NCBI RefSeq assembly: GCF_004000745.1 | Contig: NZ_BILV01000006.1 | Location: 1-64,000, forward strand | Reading direction: 5' to 3' | Length of the DNA stretch: 64,000 nt | Source: Paenibacillus barengoltzii NBRC 101215 | Lineage (GTDB): Bacteria > Bacillota > Bacilli > Paenibacillales > Paenibacillaceae | Part shown: in pieces, positions 48,810 to 58,926 of the stretch | Layout: the number at the start of each line of letters is the position of its first letter | Position numbering within the stretch: the stretch's first letter is position 1 | Program-made: the position numbers and the translations under genes | Notes under the pieces: model-generated | What the model saw: the letters and a program-made list of their open reading frames with translations, nothing else | Database searches by the model: none | What the model was told of the DNA's origin: nothing

Positions 48810-49640
48810 TCAGCCCTTCACCGCGCCGGCGGTGAGGCCACTGACGATGTATTTTTGGCCGAACAGATAGAGAATAAATACCGGCAACGATGTCAGCACG
48901 AGGTTGGCAAAAATAAGATTCCATTCCCGGCTGTATTTGCCGTAGAAATTATAAATGGACAGCGGCATTGTCCAGGTCGAACTGTCGGTCAGGAAGTAGA
49001 GCGGAATCGTGATGTCATTCCACACCGACATGAACACCATAATCGCAACGGTAGCATTCACTGGCAGGATCAGCGGCGTCACGATCCGGAAGAATACGCC
49101 GAGCACGCTGGCCCCTTCCAGGAACGCCACCTCGTCGAGCGCTTTCGGGATCGTCTTGATGAACCCGCTGTAGAGGAACACGCTAAAGGCGGTGTTCAGC
49201 GAGGCGTAAATCAGAATGACGCTGGTGATGCTGCCGTAGAAGCCCAGCGCTTGCACGATCCGGATGGTCGTAATTGTCGACATCGGGGCGATCAGGCCCA
49301 TAAAGAAAAACATGTACAGCGTATTGGCGAGTTTCGTCTCGCGACGCGCCAGAATAAAGGAGGCCGCCGAAGAAGCCACGATGTTGATGATCGAAGATAC
49401 ACCGGTAATCAACACGCTGTTCCAGAACGACCGGGCGAGCCCGCCTTCTTCAAAGACGCGCACGTAGTTGGAGAACATCCACTTTTCGGGCAGTTTGATC
49501 GAGAAATCCAGTACTTCGGCGCTCGTCTTAAAAGAACCGAAGATCATGATTAACACCGGCAAAAGAATCAGCAATGAAGCCAGCAGCAGAAGGCCTTCGA
49601 CAATATAGTTACGAATGGCGAGTTTGCGTGTAAATCCCAT
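48810..49640 (-). CDS. ABC sugar permease, MalG type (importer 2)
   Basis: A 276-residue inner-membrane subunit with six segments. The EAA loop reads EVAFLEGASVLGVFFRIVTP. The C-terminal LFGQKYIVSGLTAGAVKG is the usual MalG-class ending. AAGGAGG precedes the ATG at 49640, whose A overlaps the stop of the partner permease gene (TAATG). With the gene at 49640-50521 and the lipoprotein at 50595 it forms a carbohydrate importer; no ATPase is encoded. Its neighbour is the xylo-oligosaccharide enzyme Rex, so xylo-oligosaccharides are a plausible substrate. Confidence 0.85.
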   Translation of the reverse strand: MGFTRKLAIRNYIVEGLLLLASLLILLPVLIMIFGSFKTSAEVLDFSIKLPEKWMFSNYVRVFEEGGLARSFWNSVLITGVSSIINIVASSAASFILARRETKLANTLYMFFFMGLIAPMSTITTIRIVQALGFYGSITSVILIYASLNTAFSVFLYSGFIKTIPKALDEVAFLEGASVLGVFFRIVTPLILPVNATVAIMVFMSVWNDITIPLYFLTDSSTWTMPLSIYNFYGKYSREWNLIFANLVLTSLPVFILYLFGQKYIVSGLTAGAVKG

Positions 49641-50521
49641 TATTCGGTGACCTCCTTACGCCGCATGAAGATGAGCAGCGGGATGGCAATGATCGTAACT
49701 GCCACGAACAACAGTGTATTGATGGCTGTCCCCAGCCCCCAGCTTCCTTCGCCGAAGGACCGTAAGATGATCGTGCCGACGACCTGTGAAGCATTGCCCG
49801 GGCCCCCGCCGGTCAGGACGAAGACCTCCGAGAAGACCTTCAGCCCGCCGATGAGGGTGAGCATCAGGTTGATATTAATCGCTGGCAGCAGGAGCGGCAG
49901 CGTGATATTCGTGAACTTTTTCCAGGATCCGGCCCCGTCGATGGTTGCCGCTTCGTAGTACTCCTGGGAAATGGATTGCAATCCGGCCAAATAAATCGCC
50001 ATTTGAAAACCGGCATGCTGCCAGATCGAGATCACGGCGATGGTCCAGATGACGATATGCGGATTGGTGAGCCAAGCCTGGCTTAATGCGTGCAACCCCA
50101 CCGCATCGAACATCCGGTTGATCGCGCCTTCCGTGCGCAAGATTGGAGTAAACACGATCCCGATAACCAGGATGCTCAGAATGGACGGGGAATAAAAAAT
50201 CGCCCGCAGCAAGTTCCGCGTCTTGAGCCGCATATTTAGAGCCACCGCAAGGACGATCCCGATCAGGTTCTTCCCAACCACGGTGACGACGGCGAAGATT
50301 AGGGTGTTTTTGAGCGCGAGGAGCAGTGTTTTATCGGAGAAGATCTTATGGAAGTTCTCCCATCCGATGAATTTGATCGTCAGGCGATCCAGCCGCCAAT
50401 CGGTAAAGGAATAATAAAAGCCCGTAAACGCCGGGATGACAAAAAAGATCGTGTAAATGAGTAACGCCGGTAATACGAGATAATAGGAATATAGATTTTT
50501 GACCGATGCTTTTGATTTCAT
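49640..50521 (-). CDS. ABC sugar permease, MalF type (importer 2)
   Basis: A 293-residue inner-membrane subunit with six segments. YYSFTDWRL follows the first segment, and the EAA loop is EAATIDGAGSWKKFTNITLP. VLTGGGPGNASQVVGTII is the conserved C-terminal block of this class. The ATG at 50521 follows GGGGTGG; the GTG at 50530 lies in the ribosome site. It is 73 bases downstream of the lipoprotein gene and overlaps the partner permease start by one base. Confidence 0.85.
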   Translation of the reverse strand: MKSKASVKNLYSYYLVLPALLIYTIFFVIPAFTGFYYSFTDWRLDRLTIKFIGWENFHKIFSDKTLLLALKNTLIFAVVTVVGKNLIGIVLAVALNMRLKTRNLLRAIFYSPSILSILVIGIVFTPILRTEGAINRMFDAVGLHALSQAWLTNPHIVIWTIAVISIWQHAGFQMAIYLAGLQSISQEYYEAATIDGAGSWKKFTNITLPLLLPAININLMLTLIGGLKVFSEVFVLTGGGPGNASQVVGTIILRSFGEGSWGLGTAINTLLFVAVTIIAIPLLIFMRRKEVTE

Positions 50522-50594
50522 GTTTTCCACCCCACTATAGACTGGGGCAGCATAACCCCCGGACGGGACTTATGCTGCCTGCCATTCTTCCGAT

Positions 50595-51920
50595 TTAGAA
50601 ACCGGGGATTTCTTTATCTGCCATCAGTTGGCTGAACTTCTCGTCCCAAGCCTTCAGAACCTCTTCCGGGGTTAGGCCGCCGGCGAATTGGTCTTGGAGC
50701 AGCCGGTACAGCTCGCTGCGGTCAACCAGCATGTAGGCGTCGGTAGTCAAGACGGTTTTCTTCGGCGTGATGTAGTTATCGACGATTTCTTGCTTGTAGT
50801 CCGGCAATTCCGGCGTCGTAACGTCATTCAGGTTGGATACGTACCCTTTGGAGTCAACGATTTTCTGGGCGATTTCTTTCGAGCCTAAGAAGTTCAGGAA
50901 CTCTTTGGCTTCCGCCAAGTGCTTCGCTTTCTTCGGAATGAACAGCTGGCCGCCCAGCGGGCTGGCACCCAGGCTGGCATCTTCCTCGGAAGGGATCGGG
51001 AAGACGCCGAGGCGCATGTTCGGATCCTGCTTCAGCACGCCTTCGATCAGCCAGTCTCCCATGAACATCATGGCGACTTCCTTGTTCAGGAATTTCCCCA
51101 CCGCCATATCGTAGCTGTCACTCAGGACGTCGGCGTTGGTGTAGCCTTGCTTATACACGTCATACTGCTGCTGCAGGAACGTTTGGAATTCCGGGATGTC
51201 GGACCATTTTTTCTTATTGCTGTTCAGATCGTCGAAGAAGGTCGGATCGCTCTTGGCTACGAAGTTGGCAAACGCAGCGGCCGGCCAAATGTTCGCGGCC
51301 CAGTTGTCCTTGTACGGCATAAATACTGGAGTGACACCGCTGGCTTTGATCTTCTCGCAGACAGCCAGGAATTCTTCAAAGTTCTTAGGAATGGACAGAC
51401 CCAGTTCGTCAAAGATGTCTTTGTTATAGACCACGCCTTGCATCCCGGTGTCTTGGCTGACATGGAAGCTGTAGATGTGCCCGTATGCGGACAGGACGTC
51501 TTTGTTCAAAATCCGGCTGGCCCAAGGCTCGTCATCCAGAATTTCAAAGTTGCGTTCCAGATTCAGGTCCGTGGTTGCGCTGGCCAGATTGTATTGAATG
51601 ATGTCCGGCGTTTCTTCAACGGCCAACTTCGTCTGTAAGACGGTTGTCGTTTGCTCGGCTGGAATCAGCTGCAAATTGACTTTGATGTTCGTCTGCTTCT
51701 CAAATTCGTCGAGGATATCTTGTTGGATGAAGGCGGAGTCCTGCGAGCTTTTGGAGATCGCTAACTCAATGGTGACTTTGTCGCCCTTGGCGCCGCCGCT
51801 GTTGTTGCCGTCTTGGGCGGTGTTGTTGGACTTGGCGCCTCCGGATCCGCAGGCTGCGAGCGATAAGGCTAGCAAACCGGCGATGACTGCGGTAGTCGTT
51901 CTTTTAAGTGCGTGATTCAA
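50595..51920 (-). CDS. Extracellular sugar-binding lipoprotein (importer 2)
   Basis: A 441-residue family 1 solute-binding lipoprotein. The signal peptide MNHALKRTTTAVIAGLLALS ends in the lipobox LAAC, followed by a Ser/Gly/Asn-rich linker. The binding domain has typical blocks such as TTVLQTKLAVEETPDIIQYN, MQGVVYNKDIFDELGLSIPKN and EVAMMFMGDWLIEG. The start is a TTG at 51920 with GGGGGA seven bases upstream; the open frame to 51998 has no site. It is the first gene of the importer operon and is divergent from its sensor kinase. Ligand probably an oligosaccharide. Confidence 0.85.
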   Translation of the reverse strand: MNHALKRTTTAVIAGLLALSLAACGSGGAKSNNTAQDGNNSGGAKGDKVTIELAISKSSQDSAFIQQDILDEFEKQTNIKVNLQLIPAEQTTTVLQTKLAVEETPDIIQYNLASATTDLNLERNFEILDDEPWASRILNKDVLSAYGHIYSFHVSQDTGMQGVVYNKDIFDELGLSIPKNFEEFLAVCEKIKASGVTPVFMPYKDNWAANIWPAAAFANFVAKSDPTFFDDLNSNKKKWSDIPEFQTFLQQQYDVYKQGYTNADVLSDSYDMAVGKFLNKEVAMMFMGDWLIEGVLKQDPNMRLGVFPIPSEEDASLGASPLGGQLFIPKKAKHLAEAKEFLNFLGSKEIAQKIVDSKGYVSNLNDVTTPELPDYKQEIVDNYITPKKTVLTTDAYMLVDRSELYRLLQDQFAGGLTPEEVLKAWDEKFSQLMADKEIPGF

Positions 51921-52043
51921 GGCGAATCCCCCTTTGTTTGATATGTCTTTGAATGCGCTTGCAACTTGATTATAGATTTCCAGGCGTGTCAGGTACATGT
52001 CTGAGGGTGACAGATGAGGTGTAAAATTGTGAACTTGTAACCG

Positions 52044-52073
52044 TTGTCATGACGTGAGGCGAAGTGGTACAGT
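52044..52073 (+). promoter_or_regulatory. Possible promoter of the importer-2 sensor kinase
   Basis: TTGTCA at 52044-52049, an 18-base spacer, and TACAGT at 52068-52073, about 55 bases before the kinase start. No operator repeat is evident here. Confidence 0.4.
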
Positions 52074-52126
52074 TAAACCATCCTAATGCAACATGGCGAT
52101 AGCCAAAGGGGGCCCAAGCCAACGTC

Positions 52127-53884
52127 ATGAAACCTTTCTTCCTCCGCAGAAGCCAGCTGAGCTTGCAGAATAAAGTCTTTCTAACCTTTGTAGCTCTGCT
52201 TCTGTTTATATTGGGTTGCTTTATCGTCTACGTCAATCTGGTCGTCATCAAACCGTTGAAAGAGAAAACGGTGGAGGCCAAGCTGGCCGCAGTGACCAAG
52301 GTGAGCCAGCAGCTCGACGATTATGTGGACAGTCAAAACCAAATGTCGCAGCGGATTTTGTCCAGCAAGGATGTCTTTACGATTCTGGAGCGGGGTTATC
52401 AAACCGACGCTAACCTCGAACGGCTGAATCAAAGCCGCAGGCTGAAGGATCTGATGTTCCAGGCGATCGGCCCCAGAATGAATATTAAGGACATGGTGAT
52501 TTACGATAAGGCCGGACGCAAAATCGTGTCCTATATTGGTTTACAAGGGGATGCGGCTTCGATCGAAGGTTATCTGAAAAAGAGTCTCATCGACGGAAGC
52601 TGGAGCGGCAGCGGTTATGTTCTGGAACGTCAGGGAGGGGCCGTTTCGTTTATTCGATCGATCAATAATCAGAACGGGACGGTATTCGGATACCTGAGCA
52701 TCTTGTTGGATAATGCATACTTGCAAAGGATCACGCAAGGCGTGGGCAGCGGTCAGGTGTACATCCTGGACCAGAGTGGCCAGCCGGTGGTTGGAGATAT
52801 CCCGAAGGAGCATGCCGAGTTAACAACGCCACATTCAGTTGACGGTGTGCATGTAGACGATCACGGGAACTATGTGGCTTACGCCAGGTCGGAAAGCACC
52901 GGGTGGACAACCTATCTAGTGACGCCGAAGCAAGACGTACTGGGACCCGTCAACTCGGTCAAGTATTTGTCCATTTTGCTGATTACGGCGTTGATGCTGT
53001 TATCTTTTGTGTATATTTATTTTTCTTCGCGTAGTCTGCTGTTGCCGATCCGGAAGCTGCGCAGCCAGATTTGGCGGATCAGCTATAGCAATATGAATCT
53101 CAAATGGGACAACCCTACGCAAAATAACGATTTAATTCTATTAAACGAGGCTTTTCAGGATCTGATGGAACGGCTGCAAGCATCGATTGAACGGGAGAAG
53201 ATCGCCCTGCATGAGGAGGTCAAGGCGCGCAACTCTGCGCTCCAGGCCCAAATTGCACCGCATTTCATTCATAACGTACTGTATTTGATCAGCATCGCGG
53301 CCCAGGAGGGGAAGACCGACGTCGTCACCGATATGTGCAAGCATTTGTCGGACAGCTTACGCTACATCGTATCCTCTCCTTACGTGCACGTCACCTTAGC
53401 CGACGAACTCGAGCATACCCGGCACTACTTGTCGCTTGTTCAACAAAAATACGAAGACGATCTCGAATGGGAGATCCATGCGGACGAATCGGCGCGGAAC
53501 GTGCAGTTGCCGCGGTTGGTGCTTCAGCCTTTCGTGGAGAACTGTATCGAGCATGCGTTCATTCACTGTGACCCTCCCTGGCGGATCGAGATTACGGTGA
53601 AGCAGTTCAACGGGCTGTGGGCCGTGGAGATTAAGGATAACGGAGACGGGTTCCCGCCCGGGAAGATCGATGAAATCATGGATAACCTGCGGAAGAGCGA
53701 AGCTGTTGCCGGAGAGGGGAACGAACGACCCGCCTCGATCGGCAACATGGGCATTGTGAACAGCGTCGGCCGACTGAAGTTAATGTACCAGAACCGGCTG
53801 TTCTTCAATCTGTTTAACCATGCAGATGGGGAAAAGGGCGCCACGGTCCAGATCATCGGATCGCTCACCAAGGACTTCTACTGA
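52127..53884 (+). CDS. Sensor histidine kinase (PF06580 type) of importer 2
   Basis: A 585-residue membrane kinase. TM1 lies at about residues 15-37, an extracellular domain of about 240 residues follows, TM2 lies at about 282-303, then HAMP and a coiled coil. The histidine box reads QAQIAPHFIHNVLYL with H379; the usual Asn before Pro is Ala, and LFN is IHN. The ATPase domain has LQPFVENCIEHAF, DNGDGFPPGK and GIVNSVGRLKLMY. It should phosphorylate the AraC regulator encoded 16 bases downstream. AAGGGGGC is 12 bases before the ATG. It is divergent from the binding-protein gene. Confidence 0.88.
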   Translation: MKPFFLRRSQLSLQNKVFLTFVALLLFILGCFIVYVNLVVIKPLKEKTVEAKLAAVTKVSQQLDDYVDSQNQMSQRILSSKDVFTILERGYQTDANLERLNQSRRLKDLMFQAIGPRMNIKDMVIYDKAGRKIVSYIGLQGDAASIEGYLKKSLIDGSWSGSGYVLERQGGAVSFIRSINNQNGTVFGYLSILLDNAYLQRITQGVGSGQVYILDQSGQPVVGDIPKEHAELTTPHSVDGVHVDDHGNYVAYARSESTGWTTYLVTPKQDVLGPVNSVKYLSILLITALMLLSFVYIYFSSRSLLLPIRKLRSQIWRISYSNMNLKWDNPTQNNDLILLNEAFQDLMERLQASIEREKIALHEEVKARNSALQAQIAPHFIHNVLYLISIAAQEGKTDVVTDMCKHLSDSLRYIVSSPYVHVTLADELEHTRHYLSLVQQKYEDDLEWEIHADESARNVQLPRLVLQPFVENCIEHAFIHCDPPWRIEITVKQFNGLWAVEIKDNGDGFPPGKIDEIMDNLRKSEAVAGEGNERPASIGNMGIVNSVGRLKLMYQNRLFFNLFNHADGEKGATVQIIGSLTKDFY

Positions 53885-53900
53885 ACGAGGAGGGCACAGC

Positions 53901-55430
53901 ATGTACAACGTCATGATTGTGGAAGACAGCAAGCCGATCTTGCGCAATATACGAACGCTGCTAGGTTCACTGGAGCTCCCGTTTCAGGTGACGGCTACAG
54001 CCGCCAACGGGGAGGAAGCGTTGGAGCTCATCCGGCAGCAGCCGGTAGACCTGGTGTTGACCGATATTCGCATGCCTAAGCTGGACGGCCTCGCGTTTAT
54101 CGAAGAGGCGAAGCAGATCCGCCCGCAGTTGTTATTTATTTTGATCAGCGGATACAACGATTTCGAATACACGCGCAAGGCGATTAATTTGCAGGTATTT
54201 GACTATTTGCTTAAGCCCGTCGAACGCAAGCAGTTGTTGGAAGTGATGGAAAGGGCGCTGGAGCGTCTCCACAGCCGGGTCCCCAGTGAAGCGGAGCTGT
54301 TTCAGGAGATTGTAGCTCCGGAGGTTTATGCGGATTTGCAGCTCGGGGATCAATTCCGCTATTACGGCAAGCTCTTGATCCTCATCCGGAGGCAGCCGTT
54401 TGCCGGCGGGCGGGAGCTCTGGAATGCGGAGGAGCTTCAGCGCAGACTGGATGCTATGTTTGCTCCGCAGCTCTGCTGGGTGTTTCCGACGCAGGTGCCT
54501 GGTCAATTTCTTGCTATGGTGCAAAAAACGGCGGCGGACGCCTATTCCTCGGTGTATCAATGCCTGGAGTCTGTCCGCAAAACGCTGGAGGCGGCGGGGC
54601 TCGCGGCAACGATTGGCGGACAGCTGCAGTCCGGCGACCCGGATCGCCTGCCTGAACTGTATCACCGCATGTCGGGCATTTTGGACGAACGGCAGCCGGT
54701 TCATCAAGGCATCGTGGTAGACACAGAGATTCCCCATGCGTTGGGTCATCTGGAGGGTTCTGAGCTGGATCGGGCAACTGCCGCAGCCTTTACTGAGCTT
54801 ATCGTGGGGCGGAGGAAGGAGCAGTTCTTGTTAAAGCTGAACGAGCAGCTGGTCAAATGGTCGAGCGACAACATTCGGTTTGCGGAGCTGGAACGATTTG
54901 TTGCACTCTTGACCGATGCTTTCTCACAAGCGGGAGGCGATCAGGAGACCGGACATCGGCTGGAGCTCGAGACTTCTTCACGTCGTTTGCTTGATGCAGA
55001 TTGTTTTGAGAGGTTTGGCGAGAACTTGTTGGAATGGACGAAGCAATCCTTCGAATGGCTGCAGGCGCAGAACCGAAAAAGCGGTGAGGAGCTGTTTCGG
55101 CAGATTGAGGAATACGTCAGGCTCAATCTGTACTCGTATCTTTCGCTCGCCGATGTGGCGCAGAAATTTCACGTCAGCCCCTCGTATGTCAGCCGAGTCA
55201 TGAAGAGGTATGCCCAAAGCACCTTCGTGCAATATTATACTGGCCTCAAAATCAAAGAGGCCTGCAGGCTGATTGCCTGCAAGCCGGAAATGCGAATTAA
55301 AGAGGTGTCTGATGCTTTGTCATTCAGCGATCAGCACTATTTCTCCAAAGTGTTTAAGGAGTACACGGGCTGCAGCCCTTCGGATTACAAGGAGCGTTGT
55401 CCTCCGAACAACCCGGACAACAGCTCGTAA
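53901..55430 (+). CDS. YesN-type response regulator with AraC domain (importer 2)
   Basis: A 509-residue regulator. The receiver has MIVEDSKP, phospho-acceptor D55 in VLTDIRMP and YLLKPVER. The C-terminal AraC domain reads [21 protein letters not shown] and [20 protein letters not shown], ending in the CSPSDYK motif. GAGGAGG precedes the ATG at 53901; the frame is open back to 53820 within the kinase gene. It most likely activates the importer operon at 48.8-51.9 kb. Its 3' end overlaps the converging luciferase-like gene by 46 bases. Confidence 0.9.
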   Translation: MYNVMIVEDSKPILRNIRTLLGSLELPFQVTATAANGEEALELIRQQPVDLVLTDIRMPKLDGLAFIEEAKQIRPQLLFILISGYNDFEYTRKAINLQVFDYLLKPVERKQLLEVMERALERLHSRVPSEAELFQEIVAPEVYADLQLGDQFRYYGKLLILIRRQPFAGGRELWNAEELQRRLDAMFAPQLCWVFPTQVPGQFLAMVQKTAADAYSSVYQCLESVRKTLEAAGLAATIGGQLQSGDPDRLPELYHRMSGILDERQPVHQGIVVDTEIPHALGHLEGSELDRATAAAFTELIVGRRKEQFLLKLNEQLVKWSSDNIRFAELERFVALLTDAFSQAGGDQETGHRLELETSSRRLLDADCFERFGENLLEWTKQSFEWLQAQNRKSGEELFRQIEEYVRLNLYSYLSLADVAQKFHVSPSYVSRVMKRYAQSTFVQYYTGLKIKEACRLIACKPEMRIKEVSDALSFSDQHYFSKVFKEYTGCSPSDYKERCPPNNPDNSS

Positions 55431-56425
55431 GAGCGCAAGCGGGCCTTGTGGTCGTAGATCTGGGCAGCGACGATGATTTCGTCGGCTTCGGTCTCGGCCA
55501 GCAGGTGCTCCAGCCGGTTTCGCACTGTCTCGGGTGAGCCGATCGCCGAATAGCTGAGCTGGCGTTCAACCACGGCTTGCTCCTGCGGCGTCCAATCGAG
55601 ATGATCCACCGGCGGGCTAAGCTGTGAGGTTCGCCGGCGGATCAGGTTCAAGAACTGCTGGTGCTGGGAGGTCGCCAAGCGGCGGGCCTCCGCATCGGTA
55701 TCGGCGACGATCACGTTCACGCCGATCATCGCATAAGGCTTCGCCAGCTCCGCTGACGGATGGAAGTGCGTGCGGTATAAATTGAGCGCCGGGAGCAAGT
55801 AATCCGGCGCGAAATGGCTGGCGAAGGCGAACGGCAGACCGAGCTGGGCGGACAGCTGCGCGCTGAAGCCGCTGGAGCCGAGCAGCCAGATCGGGATGTG
55901 TAAGCCTTCGCCGGGAATGGCGCGCACGCGCATCGAGGAACCGGAGACGGGCTGGAAATAATTCCGCAGCTCTGCGAGCCGCTCTGGAAAATCCTGCCCG
56001 TCACTGCCCGGCCCGCGGCGCAGCGCGTGCGAAGTCAGCGGGTCGGAGCCGGGCGCCCGACCCAGGCCGAGATCGATCCGCCCCGGGTACAGCGACTCGA
56101 GCGTGCCAAACTGCTCCGCGATAACAAGCGGCGCATGGTTTGGCAGCATGATACCGCCGGATCCAACGCGGATCTTCTTCGTACCGCCGGCGATGTGTCC
56201 GATCACGACGGAGGTCGCCGAGCTGGCAATGCCGGGCATGCCGTGATGCTCTGCGAGCCAATAGCGGTGATAGCCCCAGTTCTCGGCATGCTGGGCCAGG
56301 TCCAGCGAATTGCGCAGCGATTCGGCCGCCGTGCTGCCGGCGGTAATCGGCGCAAGGTCGAGAATCGAGACCGGAATATGGGATAAACGATGGGATGAAT
56401 CGTTAGTCTTACTTGAATCAGGCAT
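55385..56425 (-). CDS. LLM-class flavin-dependent monooxygenase (luciferase-like)
   Basis: A 346-residue bacterial luciferase-like barrel. The N-terminus [21 protein letters not shown] and the block [20 protein letters not shown] are characteristic of the MsnO8/YwcH-type LLM oxidoreductases, followed by [16 protein letters not shown] and [19 protein letters not shown]. It uses reduced FMN and oxygen; the substrate is unknown. AAGGAGG lies 9 bases before the ATG at 56425; the longer frame to 56512 is not used. Its stop codon lies within the response-regulator gene on the opposite strand. TATAAT on the minus strand near 56480 may be its -10. Confidence 0.85.
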   Translation of the reverse strand: MPDSSKTNDSSHRLSHIPVSILDLAPITAGSTAAESLRNSLDLAQHAENWGYHRYWLAEHHGMPGIASSATSVVIGHIAGGTKKIRVGSGGIMLPNHAPLVIAEQFGTLESLYPGRIDLGLGRAPGSDPLTSHALRRGPGSDGQDFPERLAELRNYFQPVSGSSMRVRAIPGEGLHIPIWLLGSSGFSAQLSAQLGLPFAFASHFAPDYLLPALNLYRTHFHPSAELAKPYAMIGVNVIVADTDAEARRLATSQHQQFLNLIRRRTSQLSPPVDHLDWTPQEQAVVERQLSYSAIGSPETVRNRLEHLLAETEADEIIVAAQIYDHKARLRSYELLSGLFGGQRSL

Positions 56426-56548
56426 AAAATCTAGCCTCCTTAGGCAGGAATTGAGATACAAAAGCCTAATTTCTATTATAATCGAAATTTGAAGTGTTGA
56501 GCGAAAAAACAATAACCAATTCGATAACAGTTTTTATAGGAGGAACTT

Positions 56549-58147
56549 ATGAGCGAACGTCCAATGATCACGAATCCGATTTTACGCGGCTTTAACCCTG
56601 ATCCTTCAATCTTGCGAGTTGGGGATGACTACTACATCGCGACCTCTACCTTCGAATGGTTCCCGGGCGTGCAAATTCATCATTCCCGAGATCTCGTGCA
56701 CTGGCAGCTGATCGGCCACCCGCTGACGAGGGTGTCGCAGCTAGATATGCTGGGCAACCCCGGCTCTTGCGGGATATGGGCCCCTTGCCTCAGCTATGAT
56801 AACGGGCTGTTCTACCTGATTTACACTGATGTCAAAAGCCGCCACGGCGCGTTCAAGGATACGCCCAACTATCTCGTTACTGCTCCGGATATCCGCGGCC
56901 CTTGGTCGGATCCGATCTATCTGAACAGCAGCGGCTTCGACCCTTCGTTATTCCATGATGATGACGGGCGCAAGTGGCTGGTAAACATGCTGTGGGATCA
57001 CCGGAAAGGGAAGAATCACTTTGCTGGCATCGTGCTTCAAGAATACGATCCGAAGCAACAGAAGCTGGTGGGACCGGTGAAAAATATTTTCCTAGGCACT
57101 GACCTTAGAGTAACCGAAGGCCCGCATTTGTATAAAAGAAATGGCTACTACTACCTGCTGACCGCGGAAGGCGGCACGCATTACGAACATGCGGTCACGA
57201 TGGCCCGATCTCGAACGATTGACGGACCGTATGAAGTGGACCCCACCAATCCGATTCTCACCTCGGCGGGTAAACCGCATTTGGAGCTGCAAAAGGCGGG
57301 ACATGCCTCGCTGGTCGAGACCCAGACAGGGGAATGGTACATGGTGCATCTGACCGGGCGGCCGACGAAGGACATCTATTGCACGCTTGGCCGAGAAACG
57401 GCGATCCAGCGCGGGGTCTGGACCGAAGATGGTTGGTTCCGGTTGGAAACCGGTGGGAATGAGCCGCAAGTGAAGGTGCCTGCTCCCGCCTTGCCGCCGC
57501 ACCCGTTTGAACCGGAGGCGGAACGGGACGATTTCGAGGCGGAGACGCTGGGGGTACATTGGAGCACGCTGCGTGTTCCAGCGACGGAGGATTGGCTGAC
57601 ATTGCGGGAACGTCCTGGCTTCCTGCGCTTGTATGGTCGTGAATCGATGAACTCGCTGTTCCGGCAGAGCCTGGTGGCGCGGCGGCAGCAATCGTTCCAT
57701 TGCCTGGCGGAGACGGTGGTGGAGTTCGAGCCGGAGACGTTCCAGCAGATGGCCGGTCTGACCGTGTTCTACGACACGAACGATCATGTGTATTTGCGGA
57801 TCTCCCGAGATGAGACGAAGGGCAAGAGTCTGAATTTGATCCAGACCAAATACGGCGTCTACGACGAACTGCTTGCGGAAGATATCTCGATTGAAGGGGC
57901 TTCGCGCTGCTGGCTGCGGGTCGTTATCGAACGCGAGCTGGCAAGCTTCTACTACAGCCTGGACGGGGAGACCTGGCATGCAGTCGGCGAAGCCGTTGAC
58001 GTAAGCCACATGTCCGACGATCCGGCGGAGAGATTGCGCTTCACCGGCACCTTTATTGGCGTCTGCGCCCAGGATCTAAGCGGGATGCGCAAGCCTGCCG
58101 ATTTCGACTATTTTATTTATAAGGAGCTTGATTCATTCTCAAAATGA
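56549..58147 (+). CDS. GH43 beta-xylosidase / alpha-arabinofuranosidase
   Basis: A 532-residue enzyme. The five-bladed GH43 propeller starts FNPDPSILRVGDDYYIATST (base D18), with GFDPSLFHDDDGRKW (pKa-setting Asp) and VTEGPHLYKRNGYYYL (acid E190). A C-terminal beta-sandwich (about residues 325-530) of the xylosidase type follows. No signal peptide, so it acts on imported xylo-oligosaccharides. AGGAGG precedes the ATG at 56549. It is divergent from the luciferase-like gene and 16 bases upstream of an AAA ATPase gene. Confidence 0.9.
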   Translation: MSERPMITNPILRGFNPDPSILRVGDDYYIATSTFEWFPGVQIHHSRDLVHWQLIGHPLTRVSQLDMLGNPGSCGIWAPCLSYDNGLFYLIYTDVKSRHGAFKDTPNYLVTAPDIRGPWSDPIYLNSSGFDPSLFHDDDGRKWLVNMLWDHRKGKNHFAGIVLQEYDPKQQKLVGPVKNIFLGTDLRVTEGPHLYKRNGYYYLLTAEGGTHYEHAVTMARSRTIDGPYEVDPTNPILTSAGKPHLELQKAGHASLVETQTGEWYMVHLTGRPTKDIYCTLGRETAIQRGVWTEDGWFRLETGGNEPQVKVPAPALPPHPFEPEAERDDFEAETLGVHWSTLRVPATEDWLTLRERPGFLRLYGRESMNSLFRQSLVARRQQSFHCLAETVVEFEPETFQQMAGLTVFYDTNDHVYLRISRDETKGKSLNLIQTKYGVYDELLAEDISIEGASRCWLRVVIERELASFYYSLDGETWHAVGEAVDVSHMSDDPAERLRFTGTFIGVCAQDLSGMRKPADFDYFIYKELDSFSK

Positions 58148-58163
58148 GAGGGGGTGTAAGAGG

Positions 58164-58895
58164 GTGTATTTACGAGAGATCACGCTGCTTAAAGAGAAGA
58201 TGCCCTCCTTCCACGCATACCCTTTCTCGCTCCCGTTAGTTCGAAAGATGAACAAGCTGTATCTCCGCCGTCCAGTTACCTTTTTTGTTGGGGAGAACGG
58301 TTCGGGAAAATCCACGTTGCTGGAGGGGATCGCCTACCAATGCGGGTTTAATCCGGCTGGCGGTGGGAGAAACAACGTCTACGAGGTAGATCGATCGGAA
58401 TCTGCGCTTGGAGACTACCTTCGTCTCTCCTGGAACCCGAAGGTCACGAATGGCTTCTTTTTGCGGGCGGAGTCGTTTTATTCGTTTGCCTCGCATATCG
58501 ATGATGTTGCAGCAACCCGGGCTTACGGCGGGGTGTCCTTGCACAGCCAATCGCATGGCGAGTCGTTCCTCAGCTTGTTCAAGCATCGATTTGGCAGCCG
58601 GGGCATTTATCTGCTGGACGAACCGGAGGCGGCCCTGTCTCCAGCCCGGCAGTTGTCCTTGATGCGGATTATCCATGACTTATCGGATCGCGCCCAGTTC
58701 ATTATCGCCACGCATTCACCGATTCTGATGGGGTATCCGGACGCGGACATCTTAAGTTTTGATGGCGATCAGCTGGAGCAGATACGTTACGAGGATACGG
58801 ATCACTACCAAATTACGCGCCGTTTCCTCGAAAACCGGAACAGTGTCCTTCGTACGTTGTTTGAGGATGAAGACGAAGGCGAAGACATCTCCTAG
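58164..58895 (+). CDS. AAA-family ATPase, SMC/ABC-like
   Basis: A 243-residue ATPase. Walker A is VGENGSGKSTLLEGI, a signature-like SHGESFLSLF lies in the middle, Walker B is IYLLDEPEAALSP, and the switch is IIATHSPIL. This is the compact AAA_15/AAA_21 type found in many Firmicutes; it lacks a membrane or coiled-coil domain. Its function is unknown. GAGGGGGTG is about 8 bases before the GTG at 58164; the frame is open into the GH43 gene. It probably shares a transcript with GH43, but a role in sugar import as the missing ABC ATPase is unlikely, since it lacks the C-terminal regulatory domain and LSGGQ motif of MsmX. Confidence 0.78.
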   Translation: MYLREITLLKEKMPSFHAYPFSLPLVRKMNKLYLRRPVTFFVGENGSGKSTLLEGIAYQCGFNPAGGGRNNVYEVDRSESALGDYLRLSWNPKVTNGFFLRAESFYSFASHIDDVAATRAYGGVSLHSQSHGESFLSLFKHRFGSRGIYLLDEPEAALSPARQLSLMRIIHDLSDRAQFIIATHSPILMGYPDADILSFDGDQLEQIRYEDTDHYQITRRFLENRNSVLRTLFEDEDEGEDIS

Positions 58896-58926
58896 CGCAG
58901 CTAGGGCGCAATGGCGAATCAGCGGT

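Noticed and set aside
58164-58895. MsmX-like ATPase for the sugar importers
   Set aside because: It lacks the LSGGQ signature and C-terminal regulatory domain of sugar-importer ATPases and resembles compact AAA_15/21 proteins.
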